Positions 9,002 to 21,969 are shown, counted from the first letter of the stretch. The stretch: 64,000 bases of DNA from Spirometra erinaceieuropaei (GCA_902702965.1 CACRXP010000658.1:248358-312357), one strand, 5' to 3'. The notes: generated from the letters alone by a model not told the origin. Program-made: numbers and translations.

Positions 9002-10692
9002 TTATTTGCATGTCCACTTCGGGGGTGGCGTTGAGGGCGTAGTAGCCGGCAAAACACACACACACACACAAACGACAGTGTTGCTGTTGAAGTGTAGGAT
9101 CTGTCTCGTGTTGGTGGATTTTCGGAATACTGTAGTTTGCAGCTGTCCAGTGGTACACCAGTGCACAAGTACGTCAAGGAAGGGGAGTTGGTTGTTTGTT
9201 TCTGCTTCCATCGTAAATTGGATATCCAGGTTAACCGAGTTCAGTAGTTTCTTTAGGTGCTCTATGTCAGTTGTTTTGATAACGGCGAAGGTTTCATCGA
9301 CATAGCGGGCCCAGAACTTTGGTTGATACTTGGTGAACACCAAGTGTTCTACACGTTGAAGAACTACTTCAGCGATTAGGCCTGATATAGGGGAGCCAAT
9401 AGGAGTTCCTTTTATTTGTTCGTACATCTGTCCATCGAAGGTGAAACTGGTCTTGAGACAGTATCGCAGAAGATCGAACAGATGCTCAGACTTCAGGAGT
9501 TTGTCTCTCTCCTCATAACGCTCTGCCAAAGTTGGTCCACAACGTCGACCGCTAGTTGCTGTGGAATGGAGGTGAAGAGCGCAACAACATCAAAGGATAC
9601 CATGGACTCGTCTGGCTCTAACTTCAGATGTTTTATGCGTTCGAGGAATTGATACGCAGATGTGACTGTTGTTGGTGAGCCTTCGGCCAGAAACTCAAGA
9701 AGACCGAACATCTATTTTGCCAAACCGTACGTCGGAGTGCCACGAAGGGATACGATTGGCCTCAGTGGGGCATTTGCCTTGTGTACCTTCGGTAGACCGT
9801 AAAAACGAGCCGTGGCTGTGTCAGTGGGTTTCATGGAGAACCAGTCGTTGAGTGTAATCGCCCCCTTGGCCCTGAGATTTCTTAGGCTTTTGTTTATCCG
9901 AGTGATAAGATTTTTCATTTCGCAGGCACGGCATTGTTTGTATGAATGCTGATCTTCGAGTAAGTCCTGTACCTTGTTCTGGTAAACCGATTTGTCCAGC
10001 ACAACTGTTGAGCGTCCTTTGTCAGCTGGCAGAATAATTATGTCCTTGTTTGCTTTTAGGCTTTTCAGTGCTCGTTGTTCCACATTGCTAAGAGTTTCGC
10101 ACCTCTTGTGTCGCATAAGCAACGAGGAAGTTTGGTGACGGATCAAATCTTTCGTTTCTTCTGACGCCTTTGTTAATTGAAGAACAGATTCGAAGGTGGC
10201 AATAAACTCTGTGGGTGCGGCATCTGCTGTGTTAAAAGTGGCTCCACGTTCCAGGACTGCGAGTTGTGGGTTCGTACAGGCTTTAGACCAAAGCTTGTGG
10301 ACAAGGACGCCTGACGAGTTGTCGGAGCTTGGTACTCGAAGTTTTTCTAATTTTATAGATAATTCCTTGTCTCCTTTGACACGTACTTTCTGAGCATGTC
10401 TGAGAATGGTAAGCTCTATATCCTTCGATTCTTCACCGACAGCTCTGCAGAGATGACACTTAGATTGGTCCATCTCTAAATTGTAGCGTTCTAGTCTTTG
10501 ATGACAATCGTGAATTAACATTCTTGTCATTCTTCTTCCAAGTCGGGCTACAGTCTCCCTTGCCAGAGCAGAATTCACAGGAGGCTTGTAAGTGACGCTC
10601 TTTGGGGTCAATTGGTTGTCAAGACAGCGGTGGAGGAAGTGCAGTTGTGCTTGAGTTGACGCAATCCGCAGGGAAAATTTTCCCAACGGCAC
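9002..10692 (-). mobile_element. Penelope-like element, reverse transcriptase (R1), disrupted
   Basis: The - strand carries a nearly full PLE N-terminal region and reverse transcriptase: an N-terminal domain from MPLGKFSLRIAS, then ILPADKGRSTVVLDK, RPIVSLRGTPTYGLAK, FDVVALFTSIP, QIKGTPIGSPISGLIAEVVL and RYVDETFAV. Breaks seen are a TAG at 9712-9714 where the next residue should be Trp (AK-W-MFGLLEF), a frameshift near 9510-9530, and an end at a CA repeat (9053-9070) before the endonuclease. The catalytic YVDD reads YVDE (codon at 9293-9295), whereas the copy at 40.0 kb keeps YVDD. It is inactive. Confidence 0.8.
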
Positions 10693-10708
10693 GCTGCATG
10701 GAGTACTG

Positions 10709-11290
10709 ATGGCTCAAAAAATCTCCATTCGGAGGTTAGACCCTAACTCTCAACTAGCAACACACGTTGGAGAAACAGGGCATACTTTTGACCTCCAGAG
10801 GACTACCATCTTAGGCCGAGGAGACACAAAAACAGAACGGCTAACTCTCAAGGCGTGGTTCTCCGATGCCCACTCTATCAACAGGCATCTGGACCTTCCT
10901 GCAGTTTACAAAGTCCTACGTCATCACAATCGTAGAGCACAGGACCAAACAACCATACCGGACTTAAGAAGGCCCTACGGAGATAGCCTGACGCTGAGGA
11001 AGAACAAGAACCGCCAGACCGACCGCCCGACAGAAGTTCACTCAGCTCCCCTCGACGGAGTGGTGACTCACAAAGCACACAGGCAAAACGCCCGTCCACC
11101 ATCTCCCGAGAGGCTGAGGCAGCGAGAGGAGAGAAAAATCGATCAGCATAAGCCGACCAACACAAGATGCCATTTTAAATTAAATTTCTGATCGATTAAG
11201 TGCATTTGTCGCTTTGACAATGAGGAGCCGACCCAGCTCTTTGAAACATCAGCAGTTAAATAAACCTGTTCCGGAGAACATATTTTCTTC
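10709..11290 (+). mobile_element. PLE GIY-YIG endonuclease C-terminus and 3' tail (E3)
   Basis: The frame IRRLDPNSQLATHVGETGHTF...LTLKAWFSDAHSINRHLDLPAVYKVL ends at 11191 after a basic tail. It is the C-terminal part of a PLE nuclease. The non-coding end, about 11160-11290, matches the end of the PLE at 38.86-40.26 kb, including GGAGCCGACCCAGCTCTTTG, AAACATCAG and AAATAAACCTGTTCCGG. It is head-to-head with R1, whose first Met lies 17 bases away, so the two come from separate insertions. Confidence 0.65.
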
Positions 11291-11339
11291 TTCAAATAAT
11301 CTTCTCGGATCTCTCAACTTTGCAAATCTGAACACGACA

Positions 11340-11670
11340 GTTTGGCCGTCGTGCCAACCGTGTGCCCTACATCAGGATGGGAGCATGAACGGTGATTTGC
11401 GCGTATGATGATAGTAGACTTGTGCAGCATCTACCGCACTCTCCCCTCCTTCCCCACCCGAACCCGCTGTCAAGACAAAGTTAAGAAAGCCGGAGTTGGA
11501 AGAGGACGCATGCAGCTGACACGACGAGAGCCCGCACCTAGGCGTACCACACACCTTCTGGTGCACAAAGTACGCTGACTAGGATTTGATACACCAGAAA
11601 AAACATAGGGCAGGGCGGTACGGATCCCAGTCGGCTTGCAACTGGGCCTGCCACCACGCCCCAACGTTGG
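11340..11670 (-). mobile_element. LINE 3' tail fragment
   Basis: On the - strand this has the common LINE 3' sequence (CTTTCTTAACTTTGTCTTGA, GATGCTGCACAAGTCTACTA, GGGCACACGGTTGGCACGAC and a terminal CAAACTGTCGTG). It is non-coding. Confidence 0.5.
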
Positions 11671-12634
11671 TATTTTTTATGGGTGTGCATCCCCGATAAC
11701 GCCTGCCGGACGCTGACCTAGTCCCCTGTTTGTCCAGCGCAATTACCGTGTGGCCCGTCTTAGGCGCACATACCTAGCTAAGAAAACTATTTCGCGCACA
11801 CCTCAGCATTACCAGACCCATCTCTTTGTGCATCCATAAACGCCACTGTTTACGAAGGTAGAACCCTGTTAACAAACCTTCTAGATATCGAGAAGATCTT
11901 GGAAGCAAACCGTTTTCTTCACTAAATGGGCTGCTACCTAGACGCGTTCTGTGACGCGAAAAAGAAAACGTACTGTCACTTCAGGACACTTAATGACAGT
12001 CATGTAAACAACTTCAAAAACTCCTGCGTAGAAAGTTCTGGAATAGGTAATTTGTTGTTTAGAAAGATGGAAAATTAAAACCGAATAGATTGTTTTACCT
12101 AATCAGGCCAGTGTCCATTTTGTGGTCAGAAATTGGAAAAGAAGTGCCAGCAGACCATAATCAAACGCTGAACTTCCACGAACGAAGCAACGGGACTCGA
12201 TGCATGCCAAAAGGGGAATTTTCGCCCACATGAGATTAGAACAAATGGGGTATGCGATGAAGTATGCCGTCAACTGATGATATGCAGCACAAAGATGCAT
12301 ATCGAATGCGACTTTTCACTAAAATATGCTACTTTATTCTTACGTAAATATAAGCGCCGGTCATGGAAAATGCACAGTACACTCCTGAACCCCGCAGGAC
12401 GTGTGAAGAAGAGCATGTCCGACAAATGTTCACTTCTGTAATCGCTTCATTCTCTTCACTGATTTCGTTCTCTTCTTGACATCACCACCTTGCCAGCAGT
12501 CTCAACTGGAAGGATTCAGTCGGGTCATCCAAAAAGGAAACATTCCTGGATTGAGAGGGGCGGAATCCGGGGGATAGAAGCTTCGACTGAACTACCAGCT
12601 CCTGGCGCTCGCTTTGGTTGGCTGGTAGGTTAGC
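11671..12634. other. Unassigned, up to the gap
   Basis: Nothing recognised. It is AT-rich until about 12.5 kb and GC-richer next to the gap. Confidence 0.3.
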
Positions 12635-13563
12635 CNNNNNNNNNNNNNNNNNNNNNNNNNNNNNNNNNNNNNNNNNNNNNNNNNNNNNNNNNNNNNNNNN
12701 NNNNNNNNNNNNNNNNNNNNNNNNNNNNNNNNNNNNNNNNNNNNNNNNNNNNNNNNNNNNNNNNNNNNNNNNNNNNNNNNNNNNNNNNNNNNNNNNNNNN
12801 NNNNNNNNNNNNNNNNNNNNNNNNNNNNNNNNNNNNNNNNNNNNNNNNNNNNNNNNNNNNNNNNNNNNNNNNNNNNNNNNNNNNNNNNNNNNNNNNNNNN
12901 NNNNNNNNNNNNNNNNNNNNNNNNNNNNNNNNNNNNNNNNNNNNNNNNNNNNNNNNNNNNNNNNNNNNNNNNNNNNNNNNNNNNNNNNNNNNNNNNNNNN
13001 NNNNNNNNNNNNNNNNNNNNNNNNNNNNNNNNNNNNNNNNNNNNNNNNNNNNNNNNNNNNNNNNNNNNNNNNNNNNNNNNNNNNNNNNNNNNNNNNNNNN
13101 NNNNNNNNNNNNNNNNNNNNNNNNNNNNNNNNNNNNNNNNNNNNNNNNNNNNNNNNNNNNNNNNNNNNNNNNNNNNNNNNNNNNNNNNNNNNNNNNNNNN
13201 NNNNNNNNNNNNNNNNNNNNNNNNNNNNNNNNNNNNNNNNNNNNNNNNNNNNNNNNNNNNNNNNNNNNNNNNNNNNNNNNNNNNNNNNNNNNNNNNNNNN
13301 NNNNNNNNNNNNNNNNNNNNNNNNNNNNNNNNNNNNNNNNNNNNNNNNNNNNNNNNNNNNNNNNNNNNNNNNNNNNNNNNNNNNNNNNNNNNNNNNNNNN
13401 NNNNNNNNNNNNNNNNNNNNNNNNNNNNNNNNNNNNNNNNNNNNNNNNNNNNNNNNNNNNNNNNNNNNNNNNNNNNNNNNNNNNNNNNNNNNNNNNNNNN
13501 NNNNNNNNNNNNNNNNNNNNNNNNNNNNNNNNNNNNNNNNNNNNNNNNNNNNNNNNNNNNNNN
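12635..13563. other. Assembly gap (929 N)
   Basis: A run of N. Any open frame crossing it is an artefact. Sequence on both sides is GC-rich and repeat-like. Confidence 1.
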
Positions 13564-13763
13564 GCCGGCCCAGCCGCTTACCCAAGCCGCCTTCAATCTG
13601 CCTGGCACTCCCGAGAATCGATTTCTCGAGTCATATGAGACTTGGCACCGGCATGGCGAGAGCTCGAGGTCACTCGACGCAGCATCCCTCGCTGGCGGAC
13701 AAAGCCCAGACCCACGCACGCTCTACGCGTTGAGGGCTAACAACCCCGACAGAGGGCACTCGC

Positions 13764-14118
13764 GTGGTGAAACGACCTGGTGTCACTGCCTGTTGGGCTG
13801 AGTGTACACTTTTTCGTTTTGGCCATGCGAGTCGGCGTTTATCCAAGAGAATACGAGAACACCTCTCGGCATGGCTGGGAAAAGGCGAAACGAGGAGCAT
13901 AAGCAGCGCCATTCTCGCGCATGTTGTCGATTCCGGACATCGTGTGGACCCCAACGAAGCTTTTCGTGTGATTTATAAGGTACCATAGAGCTATCCGAAG
14001 CTGCTGGGCCAGCGCCTGTTAGCAACAGCGGAATCGGCCGCCGTCAGGCTAAGAAAGCCAATCTTGTGCGCACAGAAGCACCACGTCCAGGCTGCGCGCC
14101 CACAGTGGTCGAAGGTCG
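13764..14118 (+). mobile_element. PLE-type GIY-YIG endonuclease remnant (E4)
   Basis: The frame FGHASRRLSKRIREHLSAWL...SSAILAHVVDSGHRVDPNEAFRVIYKVP, a TAG at 13987-13989, then SYPKLLGQRLLATAESAAVRLRKPILC, ends at TAA 14116-14118. The GH.SRRL.KRI.EH segment and the spaced helices are the C-terminal half of a GIY-YIG nuclease. This family differs from E1-E3 in its long tail. The gap just upstream may hide more of it. Confidence 0.55.
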
Positions 14119-15279
14119 ACTAACGCTGCAACTCTCCGCGCCCTTTCGCTCTCACCCCGCCCCTGACACTGACTGCTATTACTCCCCCCCCTCTCCCACA
14201 TCCCCACACCCCTCCTGTGTTTTAAGACGAACTTTTGTCGATTTCTCTTATCCCTGACATGTTTTAGCAAAGTTTGTCCAACCAACTCTGTCTGCTTGAC
14301 TTTTGATTTCAGAAACTTCAAGTTGCCGACCCATCGCACTTTGAAAAACTTTCTACGAGCATCCCGGAAACCGGATTAGTAGGAGTAGTTTGAAGTGTGC
14401 AAATTAATGTGTCCCAGTTGGTAGACGCCACTTAGAGAGCGAGTTGAATAGTTCCCCGTAGAGGAGACGTATATTCCATATTTCTCGCCAGGCACGCAAC
14501 AAAGGAACCTTCATGTGTGTATGTACCCTTCTGATTTCCACTGGCCACAAGAGAAGTATACTTTTTGGCTATGATAATCATAGATACACTCATGAAAGCA
14601 GTGCTCTGGTCTCTCTTTGGCTCTATTTCATTATAAAACGTTGTGTCATGGTCTTAGTTATTTTCACCATGGTAAACACCCGATTCCCAGATCAAGAGAG
14701 GAAGAGGCTGTTGCCAAGACAGTCTTGTCTAAGGTTTACATTTTCGAGGGACACGTACACGTCCGTTTGCTGTTGCAAAGTGATACGAAGTCCGAGGACT
14801 GAAGAGGACCTAGGAAAGATAAGGAGTCGATTATAGCCACTATTAAACAAACTATGCTTAGGAGCCTAAGTGAGGGGGAGAGGGTGGGGTACGCATTGTA
14901 TGCTGTCCCCTGATGAGGTTGTCTGTCCGGAAGATGGGATCGCAAGGTCACAGAAAGTTTGGTTGGCTAGGTCAAGTGCGTGTCTGACAGCCATAACTCT
15001 TTCACCCCTCTGGCTTCGTGAGTATCACCACAGCTCCAGTGTCAAAACCAATCTCAAAGTCAGAGCAGTGTACTTCGTCAACTGCGAATTTCAGTTAGCC
15101 CTCTGCACAGGTACCTGAGAGCCGTCAGCACTCTGGCACCCTCTGTCATATATAAAGAATTTGCCCGAAGCGACGGAACGCATCGCTGAAGAGGTCGGCG
15201 TGGGTATCGCTCACCGCCCGACAGCGACCATGCGCAACAAAATGATGCTAGGGAATGACCGACTAGACGTGGGATAACA
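14119..15279. other. Unassigned between two PLE remnants
   Basis: A C-rich stretch at 14150-14215 follows E4 and is probably its 3' untranslated tail. The rest shows no supported gene. Confidence 0.3.
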
Positions 15280-15606
15280 ATCGGGTGTCGTTTACAGATC
15301 CCATGTCGGGATTGCCCTCGCCATTACACAGGACAGACCGGCAAGCGACTTAGCTCACGAATAACAGAGCATAAACGGGCGATCCGGAGAGGCGACCTGT
15401 TGTCTCAGGTCTCCACTCACACCCTTGTGGAAGGCCACGACTTCAAATTCGCCAGCACGCGAATATTAGCGCGGGCCACCAATAAGACAGGGCGAGAACT
15501 GCTGGAGGCCTGGGTGTCTGACACCACCTCCATCAACAGACACGTCGATATACCCCCCTCCCCCTGCCAAGGGCGCATGCAGTCACACCGCCGTGAGACG
15601 GCGTGA
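15280..15606 (+). mobile_element. PLE GIY-YIG endonuclease remnant (E5)
   Basis: IPCRDCPRHYTGQTGKRLSS, RITEHKRAIRRGDLLSQV and GRELLEAWVSDTTSINRHVD form an intact C-terminal nuclease module: two cysteines, the YTGQTG form of the YIG half, the R..EH helix and the EAW segment. The preceding GIY half (VVYR) is in another frame. One base appears to be missing at about 15296, so the gene is broken. Confidence 0.6.
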
Positions 15607-18600
15607 ACTCAGCCTTGTCGCGAACACCACCCCCTGTACTCCTATGCCCCCTTCATTGTTAGATCACAAAAACTGCTCATTTGACGCCGCATTCCCACAG
15701 TATCTGGAGGTGGCCTCCTGTATGAGACCGAAAGCTCAGACTAGTACACGTGCTGTCCCGGAGATCGCGTGTTCATCATCTTTACAACAAGAACTTGGAT
15801 TCGCATATACGCTTCCATTCGTCTTTGATTGTTTGCCAGTTTCTCCACCGTAGTTGCATTCCTTGCAACATTAGTAGACAATGGGCGATTTTCCTGTTTG
15901 AAAAGTGGGTCCTTCAATCGCATCAGCTGGTGCCAAGTGTTAACTAAGCCTACTGGATGGTTCCTATCCTTAATGGCCCTATAAGTCTGTAAGCAGCCAT
16001 TTACTCATGCGATGTTCTGTCATGATACTAGTTTTTTGACTACCTCTGTTATGGCCTCTTTTGGTTCACTAATTCCTCAAAAGGAAAGTTAACTCTAATA
16101 ATTTCGCAAGGTTGATGGAACACTAAAGTGCGCGGCCATCCACCGGTAAAGCGTAGGTACACCACTCCTTTTGCTTCGCAGAGAATGGGTGTTGTTAATG
16201 AGTGTGTTCTCTACTGTGACCACTAGTTGTCTGTGGACTGTAATCGACAGTTGGCCCATTAGACTAACGACGGACGGGAGCACCTAAGAACAAGAGTCAT
16301 CCGTCCATTTCTTTTGCCATAATTAGGCCGGGTTGATTTGGACCTGAGAGTAATTGATTTCGTCCTGTTCACTGATGGGCGAAGATTTCTCCCACATAGC
16401 GCGCTCAAAAATTGGAATTGATATGCATGGAATGCTTGAGTTGCAAGGGCTTGTAATAGAACTATACCAAACGGTACGAAAATCGGGGAAGCTATTGGCA
16501 GATTTTATTTATTTCCACGTGTCCTCACCGAAAGCGAAGGTTTGTAGGCAGTCCTTCAAGACGTTAATGGGACCCTACGCTTTAGGTTCACGTCGCATCA
16601 TCATAGTGGTCATATAATAGGCGTCTCATAATCTTGTTCACAGCAATTTTCGGCATGGAGATCGACAGGAAAGTGACGTAAATGGCACCACCATCTCATC
16701 TATCACAACTGGGATTTCCTTTAGTCGACCCAGGAATTTTTCAGGTTACTTGACTGTTAGTGATGTATCCAAGGTCAGACAATTCCTTTTGTGAAACCAA
16801 CAGCCCACATAACCGTATGTCGGTATTTTTTGAAGAGGGATCTCAACTTTGTGAATTTTGGACAACCCATATCATCGCGATTTGATCACTTCTACCGGTT
16901 TTTTCATATATCGTCGCATGCGCCGTTCGAAAATCTAAGCTTGTCGAAATTGGTCCTAATGGTCACCCCTTCTATCTCGACCACGCTTATATTCTCCGTG
17001 GATCAATTTTTAACTTTTGGCAGATTGAGTAAAGGGCTTCTAACGTCCGCCATAGTACTGGCCGTTTAAAATACGATCAGCGTAGCCTTAGATAATTCAG
17101 GTATAATTTTGAACGATCCTTGAGTTGCCCCATGCAATGCAGCTTCCGATGCTTTGTAAGTGCATTTAGCATATTTCCAAACTGTTAGTTTCCTTTATTG
17201 CCTTCTAGCCAGAGGACTATTTTTCACTGAAATTTCGCAAAAATGCATACCTATTCGGGCCTTTTAGTTGCATGCCTTCCTGTGTAAAACCGGGGTTACA
17301 CGAGTCATTTTAAAGCAACTTTTTGTAAATGACGGAAAGTCTTTATCTGAGCCGGTAAACAGATAGTCTCAAGTGACTGCGGCCTTTCTGACTTGACATC
17401 ACTTTGTTTGAAAATAGGCTCCAGTAAACGCAAAAAGGCAAACATGGGTCCAATTACGATTTCAATAGCAATGTAAAATTTCCAAAGTCCTCGTCGGGGA
17501 GTACTATAAATAATATCTAACCGAGACCAGCGGCTTTCTGGCCATAATTCATGTGCGATTCCCGTGAAGTCAGAATTGCCTAAGTATGGAAACTGTTTTG
17601 CTTCCTAAGTAGTGTGCATGCTTCGACATAAAACCAAGTTACCAACTTCAAAGGACCGGAAAAGACATTGGGAGTGAGACAGGGTGTTGACTAGCGCGCG
17701 GAAGAGACCATGAGCCCGGAGGAGTTAGTGGAGCCGATACTTTATTCGTCCTGGCTATTTTTAGCTTTTCCCTTGCACAAACTTAATCCTGCCCACTCCC
17801 AAACCCGCATAGGTTTCGCTTTGGTTACCTTCGCTACTACTTAGCTGCATGGTATGACAATGAGTTCGATGTTTCTGGCGGTTGTGGGCTCTCAAAATAA
17901 GTGGGTACCAGATGAACACTAAAACTACCTAAACCGCTCCCCTGCATTGTTGCGCGGCAAAAACCTTAGACGGCCGTTACCGGAATAAGTCAGTTCACTG
18001 TAAGCCGCCGTGGGTTGGACAGTGCAATGAGCATGATAGGTGGTTCGTTATATTACAATGAAGTTGATGTGGTATAACTCGTTACAAAACATGCAAAACA
18101 ACCTATTTTGGCAAAACGAACAGCAGCACAACAAAGAAACAACAAATAGCACGTTATTGCTATGGCATGTTAATAAAAATTACCCAAAAACCTCAGTGGA
18201 AGCTTGGGAAGAATGAAATAGGAAAATTCCAAGCACACTTAGCCTACGAGATAGACTTTAAGTTCTGTCATCTATCATAAGCGTAAGAGATAATTTAAAT
18301 CTGGTTGTGGCAACCATGTCTGTCAGCTGAGTAAATATTTAAACATGCTGCTCGCTCGGAAATCTGTTTATCAAATAGAGCAGAACAGCCTGAGCGATTA
18401 GTGACTGGCGATGAACAATCGCTTTTCGACAGATTCGCTTTAGTCATTGCTCTGATCGAAACGGCTACTGGGTAAAATATCCAAAACAGTTTAAGCTGCT
18501 TCCCGCTCTTGCCGAACACGTTTTGTCTGTGTGTACTTCCTAGGTCATCTCAGGATCGCCTTAACGTTCTGTGTGGTATATGACAGTGTCCCGCAAATCC

Positions 18601-21600
18601 CTTACTGCAAACAAATACTAGGCAGAGACACGTTCCTTTTTTTAAAACAAATCTGATTACTGCTTAAATTATTACATCTTTCAACAATTCGTTACTTTGC
18701 GGGGTCTTCGCTGGTGCACTCAGGGTTTTCTCACGTCAATCACGTTTGTGCCTGCTGTACGTCGACAGGGGTTGACTTACGTTTTTCTTCCAGGTTCGCA
18801 GCCATGACATTTTCGTCTATCGGTTAGAACTGTGTGACTAGAACGCAGACTTGCAATTACGGAAGCATTTTGTGTGTTTTCTTTCCAGTCATTGAGTTAG
18901 CGCGAGTGAACTACGAAATCTGAGTCAGAATGATAAAGGCAGACTTATGCTTAGGAACAAAGTTAATTTTTAAAAGCGAGTCACAACTCACTCAAATAGA
19001 GCACACACCCCGCGTACATACGAACTCTATTGTTTGTCACAAGTAGAATACAGATAAATTGTAACGGTGTATAGTTAGCAGTTCTGCATGTCATGCTTTT
19101 CTATCACCTGTTAATTGTACAACAAGTCCCCATACATAGAGGATGTAAGAGGCGATGAAATGTTCACCGCAGACGTTGTAAATAATGTTTGTATTTGATG
19201 AATGGCTAGATAGTTGAACTGCAACAACCAGTGACGTAAAAGTTAGAAATGAAGTTTCATGCATTCGGACGGATAATCTGTTTAAAATGCGTTCCTTTAG
19301 AATACATTAATTGTACAAGTTGATGAAAATGAAAGCAATTTGTGTTTATTAGGCCTCTATTCTTACTTTGGGATATCCCTCGTGAGATTTTTTGGCGCAT
19401 CATTTGAAACTGTACCTCAGCAGTTAGTTGGGAACGTCTTGTCTTGCGTCATGATCAAGCAGAAGGCGTTAGATGCCTTGAAACCGAGAGATGCTAAATT
19501 GACTGTTCATAAATATAATTCTCCTCAGTTTAGTTTGCGTAAAACACATTCTAAGCTGAAAAAAATTAGTAAGCACCCAAAGAATGCGATCTGATTAGCA
19601 CAAAGTTCTGTAATGAACGCAGACTATGTTGTATGGAGACTTGATAAACGGACAGATGCGATGTCATTTAAATGAATGTTTCACGGATTTAAGGAAGCTG
19701 ATGACTATGAACTCTGAAAACCGAAGGATAACCGTGCCTCGAGTATAAAATATAATAGGAGGTGTCAATTGCTACCAAACGAGTAAAAGAGCATATATTG
19801 TTGACCATTTTTCTACAAACCATGCTTTAACTTACGAGAGTAATGAAAATCATCGAAAAATTCGTGTTATATAAGTAGTTATTTTTACCGAATGCGGCTT
19901 TCACAGGCGCTCGAATAGAGGCGCGTTCAAAAGTTGTCATTCTGGCGTGACTGAAATATATTTGGATAATGTTGCACCATAATTAACAGCACAGCCTTAC
20001 TTAACTTATCCTTTCTAATCGAAACTGCATTTCCGAATTCCGGTTAGAGTTTCATAAGATTGGTTACCGAGCGCCGGTTTTATTGTTACTCTGGAAAATA
20101 ACAACGCACGAATTCAGCGTATACGACCACATGGCCTTGGTTAGGGTTTAGCGATTTCCAATGGATGCTTTAGCGGGTTGTCGAAAAACACGTGGCCACC
20201 CTAGCAGGTGAACTAGTCAAAGAATTTTGGGTAGTTGGTCGAATATCTCTTTGACCATGGCAAACCCCTAAAGGCCTATCGGATGTGCTCCATGGACTTC
20301 GCACAAAGTCCTACGTTGTCCCATGTATGATCAAGGGGTGTTTCTATGAAGAACTATGAGAACGGTTTACAGCAAATAATATTCAATTACGGTGACCGGA
20401 AAACCCAATGAATACGTCCCATTGGAATGACAGAGAGTAGCACAAGACAACTCTGCCATTTATGTGCTATAACAGAGATGAGCAGTTCCTTTAAATTTTA
20501 TACTGCGCTACAAGTATTGGTGGTTTGGCAGTGAGCCTAAGCATACTTGTGCTGTATTAATATCTATCTCTGTGCGTACTACATGTATGGTGGCTTCTAA
20601 CGCCGTACGGGGCAGTCTTTTGGGGGAGGCCCATTTCAAATAAACGAATGGAATAGATTCCACATCAAGTGCCCTTCCAGGATGAGGGCCGGTAATCAAT
20701 ATATTTCTTAAAAAATAAAAATGTTCTTTCACATGGTCTTTGGTCAAAAATAATTTTATCATGGCCTTTTGTTGATGAAGTTCAAATTCCTGCATCCTTT
20801 TCCTAATTTTGGTCACAGAAAATATCGGCAGATATTTCCTGTGAATAATCTCAATGGGCCCAATCAGCCTAATCCTCTCTGCCTAATATGTTTGATGCTT
20901 AGTCTGTGCGGTGTGAAAACGCGTAAGAGATAACTTCCCATAAAAAGCAGTGCAGTCCATTATCATCTTAGACCGTTGCCCAAGCTGTAGATTTCCCGGT
21001 TACTTTTGACAGTCTGCCTCTGTTTTAGTGGCTAGCTTTTCGGACGTCATGGTCCTATATTCAATTCGCATTTCGAACTCTTGAACCGTCCACTATTCAC
21101 GGAATTGCTGTCGCTAATACTCAAACGCAAACCTTAATGAACTCGAATCGGCCTGACTCACCTCTCTTCTGTTTGGACTACTGAACCTCTTTGGGCGATA
21201 GCTTTCCTTTCAGCCCCATAAAGTCTACTGACAAGTCTAGTCCGTGCTTTAGGATTTGGGGTGTATGGTGTGTCCAGTTGTGGGTCCACGTGACGGGCCG
21301 TAGTAGGTCGTTCACGTGCATGTAGGTGTAGACTACGCCTAGCGTCCATCAACTGGCACCCAACTCTCACCTGTGGCTATCCGAAGCTAGTCTCTGCCTA
21401 GCAGCCACACCCCGGTAACCCCCTCGACCGGCGGACTAAACTGGTTAAGGCTATTCTGTGTTGTGTGTCCCCACACAACATCCCCCCCCCTCCTTCTCAT
21501 CCATTCAGCTTCGCCTACTCCCTCTCCCCATTTATTTCAAAAAGTCTTTCGAAGAAGGCGACATGCAATCCCGTAGGCGGCCCAGGCTAACTCAGGTCAC

Positions 21601-21734
21601 TCTCTGTTAAACAAATCCATGACCCATAGTGGAGTTCGATAACTGCCTGGGATGTCAAAGTAGCCCTGTTTGGATATAGCGCTGCCTATCCCCTGGTAGG
21701 GGGAGGGGTTAGAAAAGATGACCTAAACAAATAC
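15607..21734. other. Gene-free stretch
   Basis: About 6 kb without a recognised gene or mobile element. The longest frame of interest is on the - strand at 20816-20508 (RKRMQEFELHQQKAMIKLFL...), about 100 codons and unrecognised. Confidence 0.3.
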
Positions 21735-21850
21735 TGCCACCATTACCCTTATTTGCGACTGTCTCCGACTACGGGTTCGAGTGGGAATCCGAAACATCAG
21801 GCCAATACATTTTTTTCCAGTGATCACACCTTTGTCTTCTGAAATACTGG
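21735..21850 (+). repeat. Decayed TATA/hammerhead repeat unit U4
   Basis: AAATACTGCCACCATTACCC and GCGACTGTCT match U3. The core reads CCGACTA instead of CTGATGA, then GGTTC...GAATCC and an intact GAAAC at 21792-21796. It sits about 120 bases upstream of the LINE that starts near 21.97 kb. Confidence 0.35.
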
Positions 21851-21969
21851 GATATCACTTCATCTCCTAGTATATCGTGGTTGGTAGATGCAAAACTCGC
21901 CGTCGAAGCACCACAATGAACAACAACCACTTTCATTCCCCTCCCCTCAACCCCATAAGGCCGTCGATT

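Noticed and set aside
12482..13733. Long open frames on both strands
   Set aside because: They consist of unknown residues across the N gap.
14905..14940. CTGATGAGG...CCGGAAG resembling a hammerhead
   Set aside because: The GAAA box is absent and no stem I pairing is seen.
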